A stretch of DNA of 64,000 nt. Source: Chryseobacterium oranimense (GTDB taxonomy: Bacteria > Bacteroidota > Bacteroidia > Flavobacteriales > Weeksellaceae). The position numbers were made by a program, and so were the translations under genes. The notes beneath the pieces are model-generated. The model searched no databases. It was not told where the DNA came from and saw only the letters and a list, made by a program, of their open reading frames with translations. This document shows, in pieces, positions 45,693-55,394 of this stretch (the stretch's first letter is position 1; the number at the start of each line of letters is the position of its first letter). The DNA lies in NCBI RefSeq assembly GCF_025244725.1, contig NZ_CP104203.1:930001-994000 (forward strand), written 5' to 3'.

Positions 45693-46169
45693 ATGAGACT
45701 TAGCAACCGCAACAAAGCTTCAATTTACAATTTTGTTCATACATTACTCCTAATGATGGCCATATTTGGGATTGCAGCATTTTTGTTGAACGAATACAGA
45801 TTCCACGCTGTAGGAAATGAAAGTTATATTTTCCTTATTGTTCCCATCCTGCTGCTGGTGATTTTTCACCTTAACGGCAGGCAGATATTTGAATATGACA
45901 GTGATGGAGAGGCACTGAATTTTAAGAACAGGAATATCATTCCTTTTTTAGACAGGCCGCTTCATGATGAATTTCCGAAGTATAAACTGATAAAATATGA
46001 GATTGTCCGTATTTTTTTTATTAAAAGATTATACGTTACCATTTCAAGTAAAAATACAGGTTCTACCATACTCAAATATGAAATATCCTATTTGAGCAAA
46101 AAAGAAATAAACGATTTAAAACTCTCTCTGAATAAAGTAGTAAAGACTAATAAAGAGAATAACGATTAA
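45693..46169 (+). CDS. Membrane protein of unknown function between parE and parC
   Basis: 158 residues. Two hydrophobic segments (about 13-32 and 46-62) are followed by a cytoplasmic, PH-like stretch (FEYDSDGEALNFKNRNIIPF, VRIFFIKRLYVTISSKN, LKYEISYLSKKEINDLKLSL). I do not recognise a family. It starts 27 bases after parE and ends 5 bases before parC, so it is transcribed with topoisomerase IV. The place could be chance or could point to a membrane link; nothing more can be said. Confidence 0.75.
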   Translation: MRLSNRNKASIYNFVHTLLLMMAIFGIAAFLLNEYRFHAVGNESYIFLIVPILLLVIFHLNGRQIFEYDSDGEALNFKNRNIIPFLDRPLHDEFPKYKLIKYEIVRIFFIKRLYVTISSKNTGSTILKYEISYLSKKEINDLKLSLNKVVKTNKENND

Positions 46170-46174
46170 AAGAG

Positions 46175-48763
46175 ATGACGACAGAAGAAAACTCGCACGA
46201 AGGTGAGAGCTTGAAAAAAGTCTCGGGACTTTATAAAGACTGGTTTCTGGACTATGCTTCCTATGTAATTCTGGATAGAGCGATTCCTTCCGTCTATGAT
46301 GGGCTTAAGCCTGTTCAGAGAAGGATCATGCACTCTATGCGGGAGCTGGAAGACGGCCGTTACAACAAAGTAGCCAATATCGTAGGAAATACGATGAAAT
46401 ATCATCCCCATGGGGACGCCTCCATTACGGATGCAATGGTACAGATTGGCCAGAAAGAACTCCTGATAGATACCCAGGGAAACTGGGGGAATATTTATAC
46501 CGGAGACTCTGCGGCGGCGGCAAGGTATATTGAAGCCAGATTGACTCCTTTCGCACTGGAAGTAGTCTTTAATCCAAAAACAACGGAATGGGCAAAATCC
46601 TATGACGGCAGAAATAACGAACCCATTGATCTTCCCGTAAAATTCCCGTTGCTGCTTGCGCAGGGAGTGGAAGGAATTGGTGTGGGACTTTCTACGAAAA
46701 TTCTTCCCCATAATTTCAATGAACTGATCAATGCATCTGTTGCTTATTTAAAAGGAAAGAAATTTGAGCTGTTCCCGGATTTTATGACCGCGGGTTACCT
46801 CGATGTCTCCGAATACAATGACGGGCACAGAGGAGGAAAAGTAAGAGCCAGAGCCAGAATTACCCAGACTGATAAACATACACTGGTGATTTCTGAGCTG
46901 CCTTTCTCAAAAACGACAAGCGACCTGATCGATTCTATCCTGAAGGCCAATGAAAAGGGAAAAATTAAGATCAAAAAGATTGAGGACAATACCTCGGATA
47001 CCGTAGAGATCCTTGTTCATCTTCATAATGATGTGTCGCCGGACAAAACCATCGATGCATTGTATGCATTTACAGACTGCCAGGTAACTATTTCGCCAAA
47101 TGCATGTGTGATTGTTGGCGATAAACCAATGTTCATGAATGTCTCTGATATTCTGAAAATGAATACGGATCATACCGTTTCGCTGCTTAAAAAAGAACTG
47201 GAAATTGAACTCCACGAGCTTCAGGAAAGCTGGCATTTCTCTTCACTGGAAAGGATATTTATAGAAAACAGAATCTATCATGATATTGAAGAAGTAAAAA
47301 CCTGGGAAGATGTTATTGCAACTATTGATAAAGGATTAAAACCTCATACCAAGCATCTTTTAAGAGCAGTGACGGAGGAGGATATTTTAAAACTGACCGA
47401 GATCAGGATCAAAAGAATATCAAGATTCGATTTAGATAAATTTAAAGAAAATATTGCTGCTCTTGAAGGCAAAATAGAGCAGGTAAAACACCATCTTGCC
47501 AACCTGATCGCCTATGCCATTGACTATTATTTGAATATCCAGAAGAAATACGGAAAAGACAGGCAGAGAAAAACTGAGCTGAGAATCTTTGATACGATTG
47601 ATGCCACAAAAGTAGCGGTGGCCAACGAAAAATTCTACGCCAACTTCGAGGAAGGATTTATCGGAACCTCACTGAAAAAAGACCAATATCTGTTCGACTG
47701 CTCCGATATCGACGATATCATTATATTCCGGAAAGACGGAACGATGAAGGTTGTGAAGGTAGAGGCCAAAACATTTGTGGGGAAAGACATCCTGCATGTG
47801 GCCATATGGAAGAAAAACGATAAAAGAACCGTCTACAACATGATTTATCGTGAAGGAAGAGACGGACCTTACTATATGAAACGTTTTTCCGTAACGGCAG
47901 TAACCAGAAACACAGACTATCCGCTAGCTTCCGATAAAAAAGGTTCGGAAACCCTATATTTCTCGGCCAATCCTAATGGAGAAGCAGAAACAGTGACCGT
48001 CCTTTTAAAACCGAATCCGAGGATCAGGAAAAATAAAATGGAAATTGACTTTTCCGACCTGGCCATCAAAGGAAGAGATTCCAAAGGAAACCTGGTGACC
48101 AAATATTCCGTGAAAAAAGTAGATATGAAAGAGGAGGGTGTTTCTACGCTCGCCCCTAGAAAAATCTGGTTTGATGATACCGTAAGAAGACTGAATGCCG
48201 ATGGCAGGGGAACTCTCCTGGGAAGCTTTAAAGGAGACGACAGAATCCTGACGATCAATACAAACGGTGAAGTGAAGCTGGTTTCCTTCGATCTGGGCAA
48301 CCGCTTCGATGATGAATACTTAGTCCTTGAAAAGTGGAAGCCGCAACAGCCGGTAACCTGCATTTACTATGACGGAGAGAAGGACATGTATTTTATCAAA
48401 AGATTCCTGCTGGAAAATACAGTGAATATACAGACTTTCATGCCTTCTGAACATCCGAAATCGTTTATTGAAAATGTGATTGTTGCAGACGGATCCACAG
48501 CTGAGATCATCTTTGCTAAAGATAAAGGTAAGGAACGCGAGCCTGAAACCATACAGATAGACGAGTTCATTACAGTAAAAGGAATCAAGGCAATTGGAAA
48601 CCAGTTCACCAAATTTAAAGTGAAAACAATCAATATCACCATTCCTGAACCTGTAGAAGAAGAACCGGAAGTATATGAAGAACCTGAAACAGGTGACGGT
48701 ATTGTAGATGATGACCGGACTGTCATCGGGGATCTGTTTGAAAACGGAGAACCAGAAAATTAA
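46175..48763 (+). CDS. parC: DNA topoisomerase IV subunit A
   Basis: 862 residues. The winged-helix/tower core begins DWFLDYASYVILDRAIPSVY and contains KPVQRRIMHSM, the MVQIGQKELLIDTQGNWGN region and the catalytic Tyr in AAAARYIEARL. A coiled coil lies around 370-450. The C-terminal beta-pinwheel blades (about 500-800) end in an acidic tail rich in Glu and Pro. It pairs with the parE product. Starts 5 bases after the upstream gene. Confidence 0.95.
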   Translation: MTTEENSHEGESLKKVSGLYKDWFLDYASYVILDRAIPSVYDGLKPVQRRIMHSMRELEDGRYNKVANIVGNTMKYHPHGDASITDAMVQIGQKELLIDTQGNWGNIYTGDSAAAARYIEARLTPFALEVVFNPKTTEWAKSYDGRNNEPIDLPVKFPLLLAQGVEGIGVGLSTKILPHNFNELINASVAYLKGKKFELFPDFMTAGYLDVSEYNDGHRGGKVRARARITQTDKHTLVISELPFSKTTSDLIDSILKANEKGKIKIKKIEDNTSDTVEILVHLHNDVSPDKTIDALYAFTDCQVTISPNACVIVGDKPMFMNVSDILKMNTDHTVSLLKKELEIELHELQESWHFSSLERIFIENRIYHDIEEVKTWEDVIATIDKGLKPHTKHLLRAVTEEDILKLTEIRIKRISRFDLDKFKENIAALEGKIEQVKHHLANLIAYAIDYYLNIQKKYGKDRQRKTELRIFDTIDATKVAVANEKFYANFEEGFIGTSLKKDQYLFDCSDIDDIIIFRKDGTMKVVKVEAKTFVGKDILHVAIWKKNDKRTVYNMIYREGRDGPYYMKRFSVTAVTRNTDYPLASDKKGSETLYFSANPNGEAETVTVLLKPNPRIRKNKMEIDFSDLAIKGRDSKGNLVTKYSVKKVDMKEEGVSTLAPRKIWFDDTVRRLNADGRGTLLGSFKGDDRILTINTNGEVKLVSFDLGNRFDDEYLVLEKWKPQQPVTCIYYDGEKDMYFIKRFLLENTVNIQTFMPSEHPKSFIENVIVADGSTAEIIFAKDKGKEREPETIQIDEFITVKGIKAIGNQFTKFKVKTINITIPEPVEEEPEVYEEPETGDGIVDDDRTVIGDLFENGEPEN

Positions 48764-48774
48764 GAATTAAAATT

Positions 48775-49416
48775 ATGAGTACAATTGTTCTAGTTATTAT
48801 GGCGGTTACCTGTATTATTAGCTACTTGGGGTTAAATAATACGGCTTTATTTGAGAAATATAAATTTAATGTAGGCGCAATTGCCAATCGTAAAGAATAT
48901 GTAAGACTTATCAGTTCAGCATTTTTGCATGCAGATTTTATGCATTTATTTTTCAATATGCTTTCTTTATATTTCTTTCAGGGTGTTGTGACTTCATTTT
49001 TTGGAAATATAGGCTTTGTGATTATTTATTTTGGATCAATGATTCTTGGAAATTTATTCAGTCTGATGATTTATAAAAAGCAGCCATGGTACTCCGCTAT
49101 CGGAGCATCTGGAGCTGTTTCAGGAATTATTTTTGCTTCTATTGCAATGGCTCCCAATGAGATTAGTGTCAATTTCTTACCCGGATGGTTATTTGGAACA
49201 CTGTATTTTGGATATTCTGTCTATATGATGTTGAATCCTAAGCAATGGGATAATCTAGGACATGCTGCTCATTTAGGTGGTGCATTCTTTGGACTTGTCT
49301 ATTCTATTGCACTGCATCCCCAACAAGCTATGAGCAATGTTCTCTATTTAGGAGCTATGTCACTACCGCTGATCTATCTGGGCTATGAAATTTTCGTGAG
49401 GAAAAGAATAGGATAA
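48775..49416 (+). CDS. Rhomboid family intramembrane serine protease
   Basis: 213 residues with six hydrophobic segments. The catalytic pair is visible: Ser112 in AIGASGAVSGIIF and His166 in GHAAHLGGAFFG. The SAFLHADFMHLFFNMLSLYF segment is the rhomboid L1/TM2 His/Asn region. It cuts transmembrane substrates inside the inner membrane. It begins 12 bases after parC and is probably the last gene of that transcript. Confidence 0.95.
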   Translation: MSTIVLVIMAVTCIISYLGLNNTALFEKYKFNVGAIANRKEYVRLISSAFLHADFMHLFFNMLSLYFFQGVVTSFFGNIGFVIIYFGSMILGNLFSLMIYKKQPWYSAIGASGAVSGIIFASIAMAPNEISVNFLPGWLFGTLYFGYSVYMMLNPKQWDNLGHAAHLGGAFFGLVYSIALHPQQAMSNVLYLGAMSLPLIYLGYEIFVRKRIG

Positions 49417-49446
49417 AGATTATCTTTAACTAAAATATCAGAACCA

Positions 49447-50556
49447 ATGAACACATCAGAATTAAACCGTTTCATCGTTGTATTAATCTATGGTTCATTG
49501 GTTCTGCTTTCTTTACTGAAACTGTCCAATCCGTTAAAAGTAAACCGGAAAGCCAATTTTTGGTTCGGGATATTTCTGTTTTTGTGGTCAAGTTTCTGGC
49601 TGGATGAGATTCTTACACTTGTGAAAGGTGCTCAGGTGGATGTTCAGTCTATCATTTCAGTTCAGATCATCCAGTTTCTTACTCCGGTTATGTTTTACTT
49701 CAGTGTATTGTTTTACACCAATCCTTCCTTTAAATTTAAAGTTTCAGACCTGAAATACTTTATTCTTCCGGTTATCTTTTGGATCAATATCTTATTGCAG
49801 CGTTTTGGAGGATTTGAAGATCAGACGGTTTTTAATTATGTCTTCATCGGTCTGATTCTTTTCCAGGCCATATTCTATACTGCTCTTTCATACTTTACCA
49901 TTCAGAAGCACAAGAAAAGGATCCAGCAGTTTTCTGCCAATACGGAAGGAATCAATCTGAACTGGCTGGAGTACATTACGATCATTATATTTATCATCAA
50001 TATTGTATACGTAGTTTATAATTTATCCTACGATTCCAGGGCTTTGAATTTTTTCATTAACGGAGCTTTTCTGCTGGTTATCTATTCTGTTGGCTATTAC
50101 TCTTTAAAACAGAAAGAAATCTATCCATTGGAAGAAAAGCAGCGTGAAGAGCTGATCTCTATTGATGAAGATCAGGAAACAGAAGAAGTAAGAAAAAAGC
50201 TGATCTCCGATGAAGAATTAATCAGGATCAAAACCCAGCTGGAAGACATCATGAACAGGCAGAAACCATATCTGGACAGCGAGCTTAATCTCATCAGACT
50301 TTCCGAACTGTTGTCTGTTTCTACCCATCATCTTTCGTATGTGATCAATACCGGTTTTAAAAAGAACTTTTTCCAGTACGTTAATGAATACAGAATCGGA
50401 TATGCCAAAAGACTTCTTAAAGATTCTCAAAGTAAATTATCCATTTTAGGAATTGCCTACGAATCCGGATTCAATTCCAAAACATCTTTCAACACTACCT
50501 TTAAAAAACTGACCGGCCAGACTCCATCTGAATATAAAAATGGTTCGGATTTATAA
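49447..50556 (+). CDS. AraC-type regulator with seven-helix membrane sensor
   Basis: 369 residues. Seven hydrophobic helices fill about 1-225 (VVLIYGSLVLLSLLKLSNPL first), then an acidic linker (230-260, YPLEEKQREELISIDEDQET) and a C-terminal AraC double HTH (LNLIRLSELLSVSTHHLSYV, LSILGIAYESGFNSKTSFNT). Such membrane-bound AraC proteins are common in Flavobacteriia; the signal is unknown. Starts 31 bases after the rhomboid gene, so may share its transcript or have its own promoter. The next gene is an SDR at 143 bases. Confidence 0.9.
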   Translation: MNTSELNRFIVVLIYGSLVLLSLLKLSNPLKVNRKANFWFGIFLFLWSSFWLDEILTLVKGAQVDVQSIISVQIIQFLTPVMFYFSVLFYTNPSFKFKVSDLKYFILPVIFWINILLQRFGGFEDQTVFNYVFIGLILFQAIFYTALSYFTIQKHKKRIQQFSANTEGINLNWLEYITIIIFIINIVYVVYNLSYDSRALNFFINGAFLLVIYSVGYYSLKQKEIYPLEEKQREELISIDEDQETEEVRKKLISDEELIRIKTQLEDIMNRQKPYLDSELNLIRLSELLSVSTHHLSYVINTGFKKNFFQYVNEYRIGYAKRLLKDSQSKLSILGIAYESGFNSKTSFNTTFKKLTGQTPSEYKNGSDL

Positions 50557-50698
50557 GTTTTAACGTCCTGTTTTGTTTAAGTAATTGATATTTAAGTTTT
50601 TGTGTGATTTGTTTTTTTATAAGTAAATAAGTTCACTCAGATAATCCTGAACATTCAACACTTCTTTTCAGGATAGCTTTGTACCATAAAATTGTATT

Positions 50699-51484
50699 AT
50701 GGATACCAAAGAATCATATGCTGTAGTAACCGGAGCGAGCCAGGGGCTGGGAAAAGCATTCGCTGAAAATCTGGCAGGAAAGAATATTAATGTTATTTTG
50801 GTAAGTCTTCCGGGGCAGCAGCTTAAAGAACTGTCCCGACAGCTTGAAGAGACCTATCGGATCAGGGCGCCCTATTATGAAACAGATCTTTCGGTGAATG
50901 AAAATGTATTGAAACTAACGGAATGGCTGAATAAATCCTTTGAAATTCATATTCTCATCAATAATGCAGGTCTCGGAGGAACCAAAAAATTCATAGAGGC
51001 ATCCCCGTCTTACATTAACACCATTTTACAGGTTAATGTCACGGCAACATCCCTGATCACCCATCAACTCTTACCCAATCTTTTAAGACAGCCTGAAGCT
51101 TATATTCTGAATGTATCAAGTATGGCTGCTTTTTCACCCATAGGTTTCAAAACGGTGTATCCGGCTTCCAAAACCTTTATTCATTCATTTTCAAGAGGTC
51201 TTTATGAAGAGCTGAAAGATACAAACGTTTTTGTAAGTGTTGTGAATCCCGGTGCCATGAAAACCAATAAAGATGTCTGCAAAAGAATCGAAAAGCAGGG
51301 TGTCTTGGGAAAACTCACCCTCCTGGATCCGGATAAAGTGGCTGCCTACTGTATCAGGCAACTTTTCAGAAGAGATTCCGTTATTATGGTAAATCCCATA
51401 AGTTGGCTGGTGATGAAAATCCTGCCGATATGGATCAAACTGCCTCTGATGACCAGTGCCATAAAAAAAGAAATAGAAGCATGA
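50699..51484 (+). CDS. SDR family oxidoreductase (DltE-like)
   Basis: 261 residues. Cofactor motif TGASQGLGKAFA, NNAGLGG, catalytic Ser in NVSSMAAFSPIG and YPASK with Tyr and Lys. The C-terminal tail is hydrophobic (PISWLVMKILPIWIKLPLM), as in DltE-like and steroid-dehydrogenase-like SDRs that touch membranes. Its stop codon overlaps the next start (ATGA), so the two are translationally coupled. Confidence 0.92.
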   Translation: MDTKESYAVVTGASQGLGKAFAENLAGKNINVILVSLPGQQLKELSRQLEETYRIRAPYYETDLSVNENVLKLTEWLNKSFEIHILINNAGLGGTKKFIEASPSYINTILQVNVTATSLITHQLLPNLLRQPEAYILNVSSMAAFSPIGFKTVYPASKTFIHSFSRGLYEELKDTNVFVSVVNPGAMKTNKDVCKRIEKQGVLGKLTLLDPDKVAAYCIRQLFRRDSVIMVNPISWLVMKILPIWIKLPLMTSAIKKEIEA

Positions 51485-52449
51485 AAAAAGTTTTCGTGAC
51501 CGGAGCCACAGGGCTGCTGGGGACTAATACGATTATTAAATTATTACAATATGATTATTCTGTTACTGCTCTGGTGCGCAAAAAAAGCAGCTGGTTGGGC
51601 GAAAAAAGCGAAAACCTCAGACTTATAGAAGGAGATTTGTTTTCAGATATTTCAGAGCACCTGTGGGATGTGGATTCTGTTATCCATATTGCTGCAGAAA
51701 CAAGTCAGAACCTTTTGAGTTATGAAGATTATAAAAAAACGAATTATGATGCCACAGTTCACCTTTTTGAACAGGCAGTGGCCAAAGGAGTGAAAAAATT
51801 CCTGTTCGTCAGCACAGCCAATACTTTGGGATACGGAAATTCTGCAGGCCGCGGAAATGAACAGACTCCACAACTTTATCCATTTACCCGTTCTTACTAT
51901 GCGAAAAGCAAGCTGGAAGCAGAGAATTATCTCCTTCAGCAGGGCAGGAAGACCAATGTGGTTATTGTAAACCCTACTTTTATGATAGGAGCGTATGATC
52001 ACAAACCTAGTTCGGGGAAAATCATTTTCTGGGCCTGGAAAAAGAAGGTAGTCTTTTATCCGAAAGGTGGAAAAAATTTCGTTCATGCAGAAGATGTTGC
52101 CGAAGGAATTATAAAAGCTGTTGAACAGGGAAAAAGGGGCGAAAAATACCTGTTAGCCAATGAAAACGTTACCTATAAGGAGTTTTTCAAAAAAGTAAAT
52201 GCCATATCCGGGCAAAACCCTGTTATGATCCCAATACCTAATTTAGTTCTAGCCCTGTTGGGAGTGATCGGTGACGGGCTACGGAAGCTTAAAATAAAAA
52301 CCGGTTTAAGTTCTGCTAATATGAAAGCACTGAGGATTGATAATTTTTATTCAAATAAGAAATCAGTGGAGGAGCTTGGAATCAGGTATCAGCCCATTGA
52401 TAGGGCAATAGAAGATGCAATCCGTTTTTTTGAAAGAAACCAGGTCTGA
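51481..52449 (+). CDS. NAD-dependent epimerase/dehydratase (extended SDR)
   Basis: 322 residues from the ATG at 51481, which overlaps the upstream stop; the frame runs 26 residues further up inside the previous gene. Extended SDR motifs: VTGATGLLGTNTIIKLL (NAD binding), HIAAETSQ, and FTRSYYAKSKLEAE with catalytic Tyr and Lys. It resembles dihydroflavonol-4-reductase-like and 3-beta-HSD-like proteins (LVRKKSSWLG, AEDVAEGIIKAV). With the coupled DltE-like SDR it may act on a lipid or aldehyde/ketone pair; substrate unknown. Confidence 0.9.
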   Translation: MKKVFVTGATGLLGTNTIIKLLQYDYSVTALVRKKSSWLGEKSENLRLIEGDLFSDISEHLWDVDSVIHIAAETSQNLLSYEDYKKTNYDATVHLFEQAVAKGVKKFLFVSTANTLGYGNSAGRGNEQTPQLYPFTRSYYAKSKLEAENYLLQQGRKTNVVIVNPTFMIGAYDHKPSSGKIIFWAWKKKVVFYPKGGKNFVHAEDVAEGIIKAVEQGKRGEKYLLANENVTYKEFFKKVNAISGQNPVMIPIPNLVLALLGVIGDGLRKLKIKTGLSSANMKALRIDNFYSNKKSVEELGIRYQPIDRAIEDAIRFFERNQV

Positions 52450-52593
52450 ATTCAATGGCAAATATAAGAGCTTTGTTTATCCATGTGCTTCGTCAGATCA
52501 ACTTTGTTGATCCTATTTTTGCTATCTTTAAATAAGAAGTAAGAAAAATAAAACTTTGCGTTAAAAGACTTAGTAAATTAATTTTATTCTCTC

Positions 52594-52618
52594 GCAGATT
52601 TGGCAGATTATGCAGATT
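52594..52618. repeat. Three 9-base tandem gcagatt units
   Basis: gcagatt at 52594, 52603 and 52612 with exact 9-base period, in a 221-base gap (52450-52670) that holds no gene. Similar gcagatt strings are scattered in related genomes to my knowledge. Confidence 0.6.
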
Positions 52619-52670
52619 TATTTGGGGAATTTGTAATTTATTGTTTGTCAAAAATATATGCTTTCAAATA

Positions 52671-53030
52671 TCAGTTCCCAAGTCTGTTCAAAGCATCTTC
52701 CAGTGTTTCAGAGAAGTTGATATGCTTAGTTTTATTGCTTTCAAATATAAAATCCCGGATACTTTTGCTTTCGTATTTTCCAAAATCTCCCACAATGGCA
52801 AGGCTTACCCGGTAATTGGAGAACTTCTGCAGGATATCTCCGGCTATTTTTGTTTTCAGGTCAAAGAATTCAGAAGTGATGTTTTTCTCATAAATGATTA
52901 ATTTATCGAACCCCTGATAATAAATATCTCCTAGAAGATCCAGCCCATCCTGAACAGACTGGATAATCATTTCATCAGAAATAATCTCGGCAATTTTTAT
53001 ATTGTTAACAAGATGTGAGATGATTTTCAT
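52671..53030 (-). CDS. DUF4180 domain protein
   Basis: 119 residues: MKIISHLVNNIKIAEIISDE, then GLDLLGDIYYQGFDKLIIYE and FSNYRVSLAIVGDFGKYESK. This matches the DUF4180 family, whose fold is STAS-like (alternating beta/alpha, with a conserved GDF/Y segment). Function unknown. It starts 11 bases after prmC on the same strand, so is the last gene of the YaaA-PrmC set. Confidence 0.85.
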   Translation of the reverse strand: MKIISHLVNNIKIAEIISDEMIIQSVQDGLDLLGDIYYQGFDKLIIYEKNITSEFFDLKTKIAGDILQKFSNYRVSLAIVGDFGKYESKSIRDFIFESNKTKHINFSETLEDALNRLGN

Positions 53031-53041
53031 AATTCGGTTTT

Positions 53042-53893
53042 TTATTTCCGTCCAAAAATAAAACGGTCATTTTCAGATAAATCTTTGATAAGTTGAGTCT
53101 CAGAAAAAGAGTTAATGTATAATTCCAGTGTTTCGGGGCCCAGCTTTTGATTGATTTCTAAAAACAGAAGACCATTGTCTTTCAGATGTTGCTTTGAATC
53201 TATTGCAATTTTGCGGTAAAAAATAAGAGCATCCTGAACAGGGGAGAACAGAGCCATTTTAGGCTCAAACTCTTTAACGGAATCTGCGATCTCAGTTTCC
53301 TCTTCCATTCCGATGTAAGGAGGGTTGGAAATAATGATATCATAGATCTCGGTTAATTCTGAATTCAGATAATCTTCGTGAATAAAATTAATTTCCAGCT
53401 GATGATATTCGGCATTTCTTCTTGCTGTTTCCAAAGCTTTTTCAGAAAAATCAACGGATGAAATTGCTGCTTCCGGGAAATGCTTTTTTAAGACCAGAGG
53501 AATTACGCCGCTTCCGGTTCCTATATCCAGAATCTTGAGATTTTGAGTATGGAATCCTGAATTCCGGATGGTACGGATTGCAATTTCAAGCAGTTCCTCC
53601 GTTTCCGGACGGGGAATCAGTACATGCTCATCCACGAAGAACAGCATTCCATAAAACTCCGTTTCCCCAAGGATCTGCTGATAGGGTTTGCCGGTTTTTA
53701 ACTCCGAAACAGCTTCAATAAGCTTTTGTTCATCGTCAATGAGAAGCAGCTGATCGGATAATTTTCTCTGGTGGAATGAATTAAGACCCACGATTTTCTG
53801 TATAAAAACGGAGCATAAAAAAGTACTTTCCGACTCATTATAAAATGCGGAAAGTTCTGATTTGAAAAATTTTCTGAATTCTGATATTGTCAT
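53042..53893 (-). CDS. prmC: Release factor N5-glutamine methyltransferase
   Basis: 283 residues. N-terminal helical domain (1-75), then the SAM-binding fold with ILDIGTGSGVIPLVLKKHFP, and the signature NPPYIG that holds the target glutamine. IPRPETEELLEIAI is the PrmC-specific stretch ahead of the SAM motif. It methylates the GGQ glutamine of RF1 and RF2. Directly adjacent to yaaA, with its start codon one base after yaaA's stop. Confidence 0.95.
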   Translation of the reverse strand: MTISEFRKFFKSELSAFYNESESTFLCSVFIQKIVGLNSFHQRKLSDQLLLIDDEQKLIEAVSELKTGKPYQQILGETEFYGMLFFVDEHVLIPRPETEELLEIAIRTIRNSGFHTQNLKILDIGTGSGVIPLVLKKHFPEAAISSVDFSEKALETARRNAEYHQLEINFIHEDYLNSELTEIYDIIISNPPYIGMEEETEIADSVKEFEPKMALFSPVQDALIFYRKIAIDSKQHLKDNGLLFLEINQKLGPETLELYINSFSETQLIKDLSENDRFIFGRK

Positions 53894-54652
53894 TTATCTT
53901 GTGAAAACCAGTTTTGTGTCTGTAGATTTTTCCTCATTGATCAGGTAGCCTTCATAGTTGAATGCTTTTACATCATCCAGCGTCTTGGCATTGGTTTCTG
54001 CACAGAACCTTACTACGAGACCTCTTGCGTGCTTGGTGTAAACTACGATGGTTTTCAGTTTTCCGTCTTTCAGTTCATAGAAGTCAAAATCAATCACCTT
54101 ATGGTTAAGTTTCTTCCTGTCTATAACCTTTCCGTATTCGTTGCTGGCCAGGTGAAGCAGTATTTCACCTTTTTTCATTTCGGAATTAAGCTGGTCCGTA
54201 ATTTTGTCCCTCCAGAATTCATAAAGGTTTTTATATTGATCAAATTCAAAATGGCGTCCCATTTCCAGCCTGTAAAGCATGACCTTATCGGATGGCTTCA
54301 GCAGACCGTACAGTCCGGAAAGCATCCTGTAATTTTTCTGCAAATAATCAATGGCATCTTTGTCCAGGGTTTTGGCATCCAATCCTCGGTAAACCTCTCC
54401 TGTAAAGGCAAATAAGGCAGGAGCAGATTCTTTGGCTGTGGGTTTTGCTTTCCATTTCTGGTTTCTTTCCCAGTTCTCATCGGCGAGCTTGGATGATATT
54501 TCCATTAATTCGGAAAGATACTTTGGGGATTTATGTTTTAAATAAGACTGGATGAATGTAGCTTCTTCGATGAATTTCGGAGTGGTGGTTCTTAAAAGTT
54601 CTGTTGAATTCTCAACGTTCATCAGTTTCGCTGGAGAAGTTATAATTTTCAT
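53894..54652 (-). CDS. yaaA: Peroxide stress protein YaaA
   Basis: 252 residues. MKIITSPAKLMN, then PALFAFTGEVYRGLDAKTLD, YLQKNYRMLSGLYGLLKPSD, and NEYGKVIDRK are the family's typical stretches. YaaA lowers free iron and protects DNA during hydrogen peroxide stress in E. coli; it also binds DNA. Placed between the CPBP protease gene (5 bases away) and prmC. Confidence 0.95.
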   Translation of the reverse strand: MKIITSPAKLMNVENSTELLRTTTPKFIEEATFIQSYLKHKSPKYLSELMEISSKLADENWERNQKWKAKPTAKESAPALFAFTGEVYRGLDAKTLDKDAIDYLQKNYRMLSGLYGLLKPSDKVMLYRLEMGRHFEFDQYKNLYEFWRDKITDQLNSEMKKGEILLHLASNEYGKVIDRKKLNHKVIDFDFYELKDGKLKTIVVYTKHARGLVVRFCAETNAKTLDDVKAFNYEGYLINEEKSTDTKLVFTR

Positions 54653-54657
54653 AATGT

Positions 54658-55374
54658 TTAGAAGGCAGATAAATGTTTAATATCAATAAAATTCATCATC
54701 ATCATCGATACAAAATCATACATAAAATGACAGATGATAAGGATTTTTATGTTTGAATATTTTTTATAAAACACAGCAAAAACAGTTCCGATAAAGAAAG
54801 GAATAATGACCTGTCCGATCGTTCCATAAGTACTGTGCAGAATCCCAAATAGTAGGGCAGAAACAAAAATGCCCAGGTATTGGTTATCGTATATTTTTTC
54901 AATTCTCGGCTGGATATATCCACGCATGAGAAGCTCTTCCACAACTCCTGCTGTGAGGCAGATAGAGATAATCAGTGGGAAATTATTCCTGAAGAGTGAG
55001 GCTATCTGAACGATCTTTGTGCTTAAATTCTCATGGGTGAAAGCCTGAATGATAAAATTCAGGAAAGCACTGCCGAAAGCACAGATCAGATATAGGGCCA
55101 CCACGGCTTTAATGTAGAATAATCCCGGATATTTTTTCTCTTTCCATAGCAGAAAAGAATTCTTTTCTATGAAAAAATTGTAGAGAAAAATTAAAAGAAG
55201 AACTGTCCACAGGGCAATCCTTGTGTAAAAAAAATTAACTGCTGTAAATGCTTTTACTCCCGTAACAGAATATATAACCGGAAAAGAATACAACATTGCC
55301 GCAGCCAGAAGCACAAAAGTTAAAAGAATCCCTGTCGCGTATTTTCCGTTCAAACTCATATCCCCAACGATCAC
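54658..55374 (-). CDS. CPBP family intramembrane metalloprotease
   Basis: 238 residues, six or more hydrophobic helices. CPBP motifs: VVEELLMRGYIQPRI (the EExxxR pair), FVSALLFGILHSTYGT (FxxxH) and a C-terminal ILIICHFMYDF (HxxxD/N). Members are Rce1-like glutamate proteases in the inner membrane; substrate unknown. Same operon as yaaA and prmC. ATGs at 55374 and 55362 are both possible. Confidence 0.92.
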   Translation of the reverse strand: MIVGDMSLNGKYATGILLTFVLLAAAMLYSFPVIYSVTGVKAFTAVNFFYTRIALWTVLLLIFLYNFFIEKNSFLLWKEKKYPGLFYIKAVVALYLICAFGSAFLNFIIQAFTHENLSTKIVQIASLFRNNFPLIISICLTAGVVEELLMRGYIQPRIEKIYDNQYLGIFVSALLFGILHSTYGTIGQVIIPFFIGTVFAVFYKKYSNIKILIICHFMYDFVSMMMMNFIDIKHLSAF

Positions 55375-55394
55375 TCTCAGCCGTTAATCTTCAA

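Noticed and set aside
46166..46711. 181-residue open frame on the minus strand
   Set aside because: Opposite the conserved start of parC; composition rich in Arg and Phe as expected of an antisense frame.
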